DNA of 11,153 bases, from positions 1 to 11,153 of the forward strand of contig WGCT01000243.1 of the NCBI GenBank assembly GCA_015493625.1, in the 5' to 3' direction. Under the pieces are notes generated by a model. The model was not told where the DNA came from and did not search any database. It was given only the letters and a program-made list of their open reading frames with translations. The DNA is from Draconibacterium sp. GTDB lineage: Bacteria > Bacteroidota > Bacteroidia > Bacteroidales > Prolixibacteraceae. This document shows positions 1-6,269 of the stretch, piece by piece; position 1 is the stretch's first letter; each line of letters starts with the position of its first letter. The position numbers and the translations under genes are program-made.

Positions 1-38
1 ACAAAAATAACTTCGTCTATTTTTCCGAAAAGCTAAAT

Positions 39-97
39 GGATTGAGTATAGATTCAATACGGCACAATAAGGTTAATTTGGAATTATACTCAAATCC
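39..97. repeat. Imperfect inverted repeat upstream of the sigma factor gene
   Basis: The 17-base arm at 39-55 (core TGAGTATA) pairs with the 17-base arm at 81-97 (core TATACTCA). Each arm has one extra base relative to the other, and 25 bases separate them. The left arm also carries a small self-complementary element (ATTGA at 41-45, TCAAT at 54-58), so two alternative foldings are possible. The repeat lies upstream of the candidate sigma promoter. It could therefore be an operator, or the terminator of a gene left of the window. No run of T follows it, which weakens the terminator reading. Confidence 0.4.
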
Positions 98-113
98 AAA
101 CAGATTGCGTACA

Positions 114-144
114 TTTTCAAAGTTATTACTTTTTCATACCTTCG
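114..144 (+). promoter_or_regulatory. Candidate Bacteroidetes housekeeping promoter for the sigma/FecR/STN cluster
   Basis: TACCTTCG at 137-144 matches the Bacteroidetes -7 consensus TAnnTTTG with one mismatch. It lies 25 bases before the sigma factor start, which would give a short leader. A T-rich element (TTTTC, 114-118) lies about 18 bases upstream, where the -33 element is expected, but it lacks the usual TTG, so only the -7 half is convincing. No comparable element was seen in front of the three downstream genes, which suggests they are co-transcribed from here. Confidence 0.42.
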
Positions 145-169
145 TTTTTATTGAATTAAAACATTAATT

Positions 170-748
170 ATGAATCCTGAAGAAGAGAGAGAACTATTTC
201 AGGCGATTCGGAAAAGCAACAAAAAAGCATTCGAAAAGCTTTTTCATATCTATTATGGGTATCTCTGTTCTTATGCCTCAAAAATTATTCAGAACGATTC
301 TGCAGCCGAGGAAATTGTTCAGGATTTTTTTGTTATGCTTTGGGAAAAGCGGGAGCAGATTAATGTTGAAACTTCGGTTAAAAATTACCTCTTCCGGTCG
401 GTTAAAAACCGAACGCTAAACGAACTTAAACACAATAAAATTAAAAATAACTACGCACAATCTGCTCTCTCCGAAATTCAGCAAAATGTCGATAATGAAA
501 GTAGTTTTTATGAAATTGATTTAGCTGAAAAAATAGAAGAAAGCATTCGGTTGTTACCCGGAAAACGGCGCGAAATTTTTCTTTTAAGTCGCGAAGAGGG
601 GCTACGATATCGCGAAATTGCAAAACAATTAAATATTTCGGTAAAAACCGTTGAGACACAAATGAGCTTGGCACTCAAATATTTACGCGAGAAATTAAAA
701 AACTTCAATACTTTTTTTGTGCTGTTTTCTCTTTTTTATAAGAAATAA
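170..748 (+). CDS. ECF sigma factor, Bacteroidetes expansion family type
   Basis: This is an extracytoplasmic-function sigma factor that would direct RNA polymerase to a small regulon when released by its anti-sigma partner. Its 192 residues fit the family. Region 2 covers about residues 21-88, with the acidic helix A45-A-E-E-I-V-Q-D52 and the WEKR segment at 58-61. A linker follows, then region 4 at about 118-176 with LPGKRREIF (129-137) and the helix-turn-helix YREIAKQLNISVKTVE (147-162). There are no other sigma regions. The C-terminus ends in a short hydrophobic tail, as is common in Bacteroidetes ECF factors. The start at 170 is preceded by an A/T-rich stretch without a Shine-Dalgarno sequence, normal for the phylum. 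The FecR gene begins 39 bases downstream, so the two are very likely co-expressed. The inducing signal cannot be read from the sequence. Confidence 0.96.
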   Translation: MNPEEERELFQAIRKSNKKAFEKLFHIYYGYLCSYASKIIQNDSAAEEIVQDFFVMLWEKREQINVETSVKNYLFRSVKNRTLNELKHNKIKNNYAQSALSEIQQNVDNESSFYEIDLAEKIEESIRLLPGKRREIFLLSREEGLRYREIAKQLNISVKTVETQMSLALKYLREKLKNFNTFFVLFSLFYKK

Positions 749-787
749 AATAAGGGTAAACAGATTTTACATTGTCATTTATATACC

Positions 788-1849
788 ATGAGCGAAAAAG
801 AGCACATAGAAAATTTCGACCACACGTTGTTAACCAAATATTTAAACAACGAAACTACCCGGGAAGAGAAATTAGCTGTTGAACTTTGGTTAAACCAGTC
901 GGTTGAAAACAGAAACAAGATGGAAGAATATTTGCGTATGCTTTCGAAAATTGACAACCATTACAAAGCAAAACGTTTCAACTCTTCTGCTGCATGGAAA
1001 AACGTTCAATTAAGAACCGATTCATCGCAATTACAAGTATGGCGCAAAAAACAGAGAAAGGAGAAGATAGCGCAATTTTATAAATATGCTGCAATACTGG
1101 TAGTTACTTTGCTATTTGGGTCGGTTGTCTATTTTGTAGGGTTTCGCAGTAAAATGCCACAAGGTATTAACATAATTGCCTCGGCCGAAAAACAGGTTTT
1201 AACCGATTATGTTTTACCCGACAGCACGGTTGTTACACTAAACAGTAACTCTACAATCCGGTTTCCAAAACAGTTTGCCCAGAATGTGCGTAGCGTTACA
1301 ATTGTTGGGGAGGCTTTTTTTAAAGTGAAACCAAATGCAAAAAAACCGTTTGTTATTCATGCCGGTGGCACACAAGTAAAAGTGTTAGGTACCTCGTTTA
1401 ATGTGCGTGCTTACCCCGAATCCCAAACGGTTGAGGTGGTTGTTAAAACAGGAAAAGTTGAGGTAACCGGAAAAAACAATAATATAACGGATGCTGCAAA
1501 TGCTATTTTTCTGGTAAAGGGCGACAAAGGAACTTTTTACAACGAAACCAAATCGCTTGTAAAATCGGTTAATACAAATATTAATTTCCTTGCCTGGAAA
1601 ACAAACGACATTGTTTTTAACGAAACACCTCTTAGCGAGGTCGTTAAGTGTTTAGAGAACGTTTATCACATCGAAATTCGATTAAACGATGCAGAAATTG
1701 AAAAGCTGCCCTTAACGGCGCGTTTCAATAAAAAATCTATCGGTTTTATTTTAAATGTTATACGACTCACATTTAACTTAGAATTGACAGGCGAAAACGA
1801 ACACTTTGAATTGTCGGGTCGTAAAAATAAAGAAGCCTTAAAGTCATGA
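788..1849 (+). CDS. FecR-family anti-sigma factor with DUF4974 domain
   Basis: This single-pass inner-membrane protein should hold the upstream sigma factor inactive and receive a periplasmic signal. The N-terminal cytoplasmic part (about 1-96) has the typical helical anti-sigma segment (KYLNNETTREEK at 17-28, then ELWL). One transmembrane helix lies at about 99-119. The periplasmic part holds a FecR domain at about 131-229, with LPDSTVVTLNSNS at 143-155, VGEAFFKV at 173-180 and VLGTSFNVRAY at 199-209. After it comes the C-terminal DUF4974/STN-like domain at about 266-346, starting at NFLAWK and containing the PLSEVV helix. At 353 residues it is full length. In the classical circuit this last domain faces the STN domain of a TonB-dependent receptor. 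Here the next two genes encode STN proteins without any receptor barrel, and these are the likely partners by inference from order. Confidence 0.95.
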   Translation: MSEKEHIENFDHTLLTKYLNNETTREEKLAVELWLNQSVENRNKMEEYLRMLSKIDNHYKAKRFNSSAAWKNVQLRTDSSQLQVWRKKQRKEKIAQFYKYAAILVVTLLFGSVVYFVGFRSKMPQGINIIASAEKQVLTDYVLPDSTVVTLNSNSTIRFPKQFAQNVRSVTIVGEAFFKVKPNAKKPFVIHAGGTQVKVLGTSFNVRAYPESQTVEVVVKTGKVEVTGKNNNITDAANAIFLVKGDKGTFYNETKSLVKSVNTNINFLAWKTNDIVFNETPLSEVVKCLENVYHIEIRLNDAEIEKLPLTARFNKKSIGFILNVIRLTFNLELTGENEHFELSGRKNKEALKS

Positions 1850-1916
1850 ATTAAGCACGCAGCTGAAAAAACAGAAAACAACTTTTCAAAGAAAGCGGGC
1901 TGTAAAATTTAAAACT

Positions 1917-3482
1917 ATGAAACGATTAATTTATAAACTCAGAATAACTTTTGTTTTTGTTGTATTGATACTTATTTCTGTTCCGCAAACAAGTTTTACC
2001 CAAGAGAAAAAAACAGAACCACTCGACCAAAACATTAGTATTTACGCCGAGGATGAGCCACTTTCCGACGTAATTAAAAAAATATGCAAGTATGCAAACA
2101 TCGACTACAATTACAACTCGAAAATACTTGAGGAGAAAAAAGTAAGTCTGAATATATCGAACAAACCGCTAAAATTTGTACTCGATAAATTAATGAAAGA
2201 TAACTATCTTCTGTTCGAGATTGAAGATAATATTTTAGTGGTTCGCGACTATATTCCTCTTGAAAAAAGTATTGATTACGAGCAGAATACCGGACAGTTT
2301 TTTGCAAATAATCGCGGTTTCCTTTTCAATAAACAGAAAAAGAAATCGATTACCATAAAGTTTAAATCGGCCAGTAATTTGGTTATAATTCCGGTTACAA
2401 TAAATAAATCAGATACGCTGAATTTTATTTTAAACACCGGCGTACAGTACCCAATTATAACCGAATTGCCTTTTGTTAACGAGCTGAATCTGAACTATTT
2501 AAAACCTCTGGAGATTACGGGTTTTGATGGAGAGAACGAGCTCACCGCCTACCGGTCGGGAAACAATACACTCGAAATTCCCGGATTAACAGCCCGAAAT
2601 CAAGAAGTAAAAATGATTATTGATGAAGATTTCCAGATTTCGCACATTTTAGGAATTCCGGTTCACGGTATAATCGGGTTTAATTTGTTTAAAGATTACA
2701 TTGTTGAGATTAACTATTCGACCGAAAAAATTACCCTGTATAAACCGGAATATTACAAATATCGCGACCGTAAAAAAGACATAATTATGCCACTCTATTT
2801 CGAGAATAACAAACCTTTTGTTCATACAAAAATTGTTACCGACGATATGAAAGATGTGCGTGTAAAACTACTGGTAGACATGGGAACAAGCGATGCAATC
2901 TGGCTTTCGGAAAATTCGAATAAAGGTATTAGTATACCGCAAAACCACATTGAAACATTTTTAGGGAAAGGGTTGGGTGGCGATTTATATGGAATAAAAG
3001 GCCGGATTGATGCCATTTGGGTAGGACCGATATTTTTGCCCAAACCCATTGTTGCCTACCCAAACTCGGAAATGATTAACCGGTTAATTTCGGAAAACGA
3101 TAGGAACGGAACCGTTGGTGCCGAAATTTTACGTCGGTTTTTAGTAACTGTCGACTACCGAAACAAACGCCTTACTTTACGCCCAACGCGGAAAGTTAAA
3201 GAGAGTTTTAATTACAATATGAGCGGTATGGAGATAATAAACCCAATGCCGGGAATGCCAATATTTACCATTTCGAACATTCGCGAAAACTCGCCAGCAT
3301 ACCTTGCCGGACTGAAAGTAAACGACCAAATTTTGTGGATAAACAGCAACAGTAATCGTAAAATGGAGTTAAACGATATTAATTTACTTTTACAAAGTCG
3401 CGAAAACCGTAAAATAAGAGTAAAAGTGTTACGTAACGGCGAAGTTATAACAACCTCATTTCAACTGAAAAAAGTGTTTTAA
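1917..3482 (+). CDS. Exported STN / retropepsin-like (clan AA) / PDZ protein with altered catalytic motif
   Basis: This is a predicted periplasmic protein of 521 residues. A signal peptide spans about 1-29 (hydrophobic TFVFVVLILIS at 11-21). An STN domain follows at about 38-112 (EPLSDVIKKI at 47-56). A two-lobed aspartyl-protease-like region spans about 145-425. Lobe 1 has ILNTGV at 171-176 and HGIIGFNLF at 250-258. Lobe 2 has LLVDMGTSD at 318-326, GRGLGG-like GKGLGG at 350-355 and VGAEILRRF at 400-408. A PDZ domain covers about 436-517 (SPAYLAGLKVNDQIL at 459-473). Clan AA lobes normally carry DTG or DSG. Here the first Asp is Asn173 and the second motif is D321-M-G. A pepsin-like site needs both aspartates, so activity is doubtful. 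The STN domain suggests docking to FecR. The PDZ could bind a peptide tail. Its stop overlaps the next start by one base, implying coupled translation. Domain calls are firm; function is inferred. Confidence 0.9.
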   Translation: MKRLIYKLRITFVFVVLILISVPQTSFTQEKKTEPLDQNISIYAEDEPLSDVIKKICKYANIDYNYNSKILEEKKVSLNISNKPLKFVLDKLMKDNYLLFEIEDNILVVRDYIPLEKSIDYEQNTGQFFANNRGFLFNKQKKKSITIKFKSASNLVIIPVTINKSDTLNFILNTGVQYPIITELPFVNELNLNYLKPLEITGFDGENELTAYRSGNNTLEIPGLTARNQEVKMIIDEDFQISHILGIPVHGIIGFNLFKDYIVEINYSTEKITLYKPEYYKYRDRKKDIIMPLYFENNKPFVHTKIVTDDMKDVRVKLLVDMGTSDAIWLSENSNKGISIPQNHIETFLGKGLGGDLYGIKGRIDAIWVGPIFLPKPIVAYPNSEMINRLISENDRNGTVGAEILRRFLVTVDYRNKRLTLRPTRKVKESFNYNMSGMEIINPMPGMPIFTISNIRENSPAYLAGLKVNDQILWINSNSNRKMELNDINLLLQSRENRKIRVKVLRNGEVITTSFQLKKVF

Positions 3483-4990
3483 TGCGAAAAAACACGTTTC
3501 TAATACTGCTTGCCATTTTGTTGGTCCGGGTGCCATCTGCAGCCCAACAACAAGATGGTTCTGTATTCGAACGCCGCGTAACCATAGACCAAACAAATCA
3601 GCCGTTAAGCTCTGTATTAGACCAGATTAGCTGGCAGGCAGGGGTTTATTTCTCGTACAATGCAACCATTTTAAATGCCGATAAAAAAACATCTGTTTAT
3701 GCCGAAAACAAGTCGCTTTTTACCGTGCTAAATCAACTTTTTAATCCGGCAAAATATAAACTTTCGGAACTAAAAAACCAGATAATTATTTCGCAAATTG
3801 AGACAAACAAAAGTGTAAAAAACGATACCATCCCGATTAAATATTTTTTCCTTTCGGGTAAAATTACCGATAAGAAAAAAGGCACTCCAATTCGGTATGC
3901 AACCATTTCGATAGCACAAAAACCAATTGGAACAATTTCAAACTACGATGGCGATTTTTTGTTAAAAGTTCGCCCCGAAAATATGTACGATACCGTTGTG
4001 ATTTCGTGTATGGGATACGGTCGGTTTATTTTGCCTGCATACAAAATTCTCGACGAAGACAATTTTTTGTTGAATCCAATTTCAATTCGAATAAAAGAGG
4101 TAAAAGTTACCGCAACAACTCCGCACGAGCTTTTAAAAAAAATAAGGGAGAACATTCAAAAAAACTATTCGGACAAAACAGAGTTAATGACTGCTTTTTA
4201 TCGCGAGACCATTCAGCAAGACAATAAGTACATTTCGGTTTCGGAAGCTGTAATGGAGGTACTAAAAGCACCTTATACAAAGTTGCGTAACGATGTAGTT
4301 AAACTTATTAAAGGGCGTAAAAGTCCCGATGTTCAGCCTATTCAATGGATTAATCTAAAGCTTCAGGGAGGGCCGTTTTCTATTGTTAAGTTAGACATTG
4401 TTAAAAGGATGGAACGCTTTATAGAAGAGGACTTTGAGCCACTGTATGAATATAAAATAAGCGATGAGGTCTGGTATAAAAATTATCAGGTTTATGTGCT
4501 CGAGTTTCGCGCTGTTTCTAATCTCGGGTTTCCTAATTTTACCGGAAAGTTATTTGTCGACCGCGAAACATTTGCTATTGTTTTTGCCGAATTTAAAATG
4601 AATAAAAACAGTTTGCGTGAAGCAAAAAACACAATGATAAGGAAGAAACCTTCGGGAGTAAAAGCAAAAATTTCTGCTGTAGAATACCGTGTCAGTTATC
4701 AGAAATTTAAGGGGAAATGGCATTTGGCAACAGCTCGTTCTTCAATTAAAATAAAAGTAAAAAGCAGGCACGATAAAATTAATTCGGAGTTTAAAAGTGT
4801 TTCCGATATGCTAATTACAACTATACAGCCAACTCAATTAAAACGCTTTAAACGCAACGAATCGTTTTCGAGCCACGATATTTTTGTTGAAATGATTGAC
4901 AACTACGACGAACAATTTTGGGGAAACTACAACATTATTAAACCCAACGAAAATCTTCGAAACGCTTTTAAAAACCGGAAAATGCATTGA
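3482..4990 (+). CDS. Exported STN / carboxypeptidase-regulatory-like domain protein without a barrel
   Basis: This is a predicted periplasmic or envelope-attached protein of 502 residues. A signal peptide spans about 1-21, with a likely cleavage after the AA of VPSAAQ. An STN domain lies at about 31-105 (QPLSSVLDQI at 40-49, then the FSYN strand). A carboxypeptidase-D-regulatory-like beta-sandwich follows at about 122-205 (FLSGKITDKKKGTPIRYATI at 123-142, SNYDGDFLLKV at 153-163, ISCMGYG at 174-180). The remaining 290 residues begin LLKKIRENIQKNYSD. They contain TAFYRET (237-243) and a beta-rich stretch, and are typical of Bacteroidetes proteins annotated as carboxypeptidase-like regulatory; I do not know their activity. 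TonB-dependent receptors also start with an STN plus such a sandwich, but here the plug and barrel are missing and the protein ends cleanly. Together with the preceding gene it probably feeds a signal to the FecR protein. That role is inference from domain type and gene order. Confidence 0.87.
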   Translation: MRKNTFLILLAILLVRVPSAAQQQDGSVFERRVTIDQTNQPLSSVLDQISWQAGVYFSYNATILNADKKTSVYAENKSLFTVLNQLFNPAKYKLSELKNQIIISQIETNKSVKNDTIPIKYFFLSGKITDKKKGTPIRYATISIAQKPIGTISNYDGDFLLKVRPENMYDTVVISCMGYGRFILPAYKILDEDNFLLNPISIRIKEVKVTATTPHELLKKIRENIQKNYSDKTELMTAFYRETIQQDNKYISVSEAVMEVLKAPYTKLRNDVVKLIKGRKSPDVQPIQWINLKLQGGPFSIVKLDIVKRMERFIEEDFEPLYEYKISDEVWYKNYQVYVLEFRAVSNLGFPNFTGKLFVDRETFAIVFAEFKMNKNSLREAKNTMIRKKPSGVKAKISAVEYRVSYQKFKGKWHLATARSSIKIKVKSRHDKINSEFKSVSDMLITTIQPTQLKRFKRNESFSSHDIFVEMIDNYDEQFWGNYNIIKPNENLRNAFKNRKMH

Positions 4991-5038
4991 AGCTGTTTAA
5001 CGTTAAATTGAAAATTCTCTTTAACATTAAACAGCTTC
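4989..5038. terminator. Shared hairpin terminator between the convergent clusters
   Basis: Arms of 19 bases at 4989-5007 and 5020-5038 are complementary at 18 positions around a 12-base loop. The one mismatch (C5001 against A5026) becomes a G-U pair in RNA read from the - strand, so the stem is fully paired in that direction. The left arm overlaps the last bases of the + strand stop codon. On the + side the stem is followed by TTTATATTCT, a weak T-tract. On the - side the tract is poorer. The position, between two gene ends 83 bases apart, supports a bidirectional terminator. Confidence 0.75.
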
Positions 5039-5073
5039 ACTTTATATTCTCAAAAAATGCAGTCATCTATTTA

Positions 5074-6249
5074 TTAATCGTCTTCTCCCAATTCGTCTTT
5101 ATTCATTTCTGAAAAAAGATAGTAAGCGGCATTCATTACAATCTGTGCATTTTCAGGCAGTTTGTCAATAAAACTTACTTCGGTATAACCTTCATCTATT
5201 TTCCCCGGAATAACTTCTCTCATTTTAAAACGTGTTTTACCCGTACTTTTATAGGTTGAATCGACAACAAAAATAAACGATTTTGCCCCCTCTTTAACTA
5301 TGGCATCATTGGGTAGAGAGTTGGTAAAAATATTGTCGGTGTGTAAATGCCCTGTAACATACATACCCGGAATTAATCCGGTAGTTTCTTGATTAATTTT
5401 AGCGTGAATATTGATGGCTCTGGAGTTTGAGTCGAATTTTTTCCCTATTGCAAAAACGGTTGCCGTAAACTCTTTCCCAATTTGGTTGGCAACAGTAAAA
5501 TGTATTTTTTGTCCGTTTTTCAACAAATGAACATCTTTTTCGTAAACCATAAAATCGGCATGAATTGCCGAGTTGTCGGCAATCTCGAAAAGTATTGTTT
5601 CTGCATTTACATAGGTTCCCAATTTAATATTTACCTCGTTTACATAGCCTGTTAACGGCGACACAATTGTAATTGTACTCGATATATTTCCTTTTTTCAC
5701 CTCTTCGGGAGAGAGATTTAAAAGCTCTAATCGCGACTTTAATCCTTGATATTTAGCTTTCGAGATGTTGTATTCAGTTTTTGCTTTTTGGTAATCTTTT
5801 CCCGAGCCCACTTCGTTTTCGTACAACTCTTTTTGTCGTTTATATTCCTGTTCCAGAAATTCCTGATTGTTGGCAACCACGGCAAAATCTTCTTGTAATT
5901 TAATATAATCGGGGTGTTCGAGAACTGCCAGCGTCTGTCCTTTTTTTACTTTGTCGCCGGTAAAAACGTTAATTTTCTTTACATTCCCACCAACAATTGC
6001 CGTAACATCGGCCTTTTTTGCCGGAGCAACTTCTAATTGTCCGTTCACTTTAACAACCGTTGTAAGGTTGCGTTTCTGCACAGGTCCTACTGTAAGGTGT
6101 AACGCCTGCTGTTGTTTTGTCGAAAGGACAACAACTCCGGGCTGCCCGTTTTCTTCTACCTCTTCGTTTCCGGCTTCCTGCGTTTTGCTGTTGGTGCACG
6201 ACATTAACGATGCCAACGCAAATAGTGTTATTAATAAATATGATTTCAT
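5074..6249 (-). CDS. czcB: Heavy-metal efflux RND periplasmic adaptor lipoprotein (CzcB/CusB type)
   Basis: This is the membrane-fusion subunit that bridges an RND pump to the outer-membrane factor and helps pass metal ions outward. At 391 residues it has the family length. A lipoprotein signal ends in the lipobox LMSC (15-18), so the mature protein would be anchored through Cys18. The first half of the lipoyl-like barrel-sandwich is at about 79-113 (VGGNVKKINVFTGDKVKKGQ at 86-105). An alpha-hairpin rich in Glu/Lys spans about 114-185, and the second lipoyl half is at about 194-224 (SPLTGYVNEVNI). Beta-barrel and membrane-proximal domains follow to about 380, and the tail is acidic. There is no N-terminal metal-binding CPMHP motif. 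It starts 20 bases after the pump gene ends and is certainly in the same operon. The Czc-type label rests on the pump's motifs; a Cus-type label is not excluded. Confidence 0.93.
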   Translation of the reverse strand: MKSYLLITLFALASLMSCTNSKTQEAGNEEVEENGQPGVVVLSTKQQQALHLTVGPVQKRNLTTVVKVNGQLEVAPAKKADVTAIVGGNVKKINVFTGDKVKKGQTLAVLEHPDYIKLQEDFAVVANNQEFLEQEYKRQKELYENEVGSGKDYQKAKTEYNISKAKYQGLKSRLELLNLSPEEVKKGNISSTITIVSPLTGYVNEVNIKLGTYVNAETILFEIADNSAIHADFMVYEKDVHLLKNGQKIHFTVANQIGKEFTATVFAIGKKFDSNSRAINIHAKINQETTGLIPGMYVTGHLHTDNIFTNSLPNDAIVKEGAKSFIFVVDSTYKSTGKTRFKMREVIPGKIDEGYTEVSFIDKLPENAQIVMNAAYYLFSEMNKDELGEDD

Positions 6250-6269
6250 CTTAATTGTATTTTAATTAT

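Noticed and set aside
3482..4990. Second STN protein as a truncated SusC-type TonB-dependent receptor
   Set aside because: There is no plug motif or TonB-receptor sequence after the sandwich, the remaining 290 residues are long and continuous, and the frame closes at a terminator hairpin rather than at a broken gene.
5951..6265. 104-codon open frame on the + strand
   Set aside because: It is antisense to the adaptor gene's signal peptide and lipoyl region; the translation is Thr/Cys/Phe-rich with no family resemblance.
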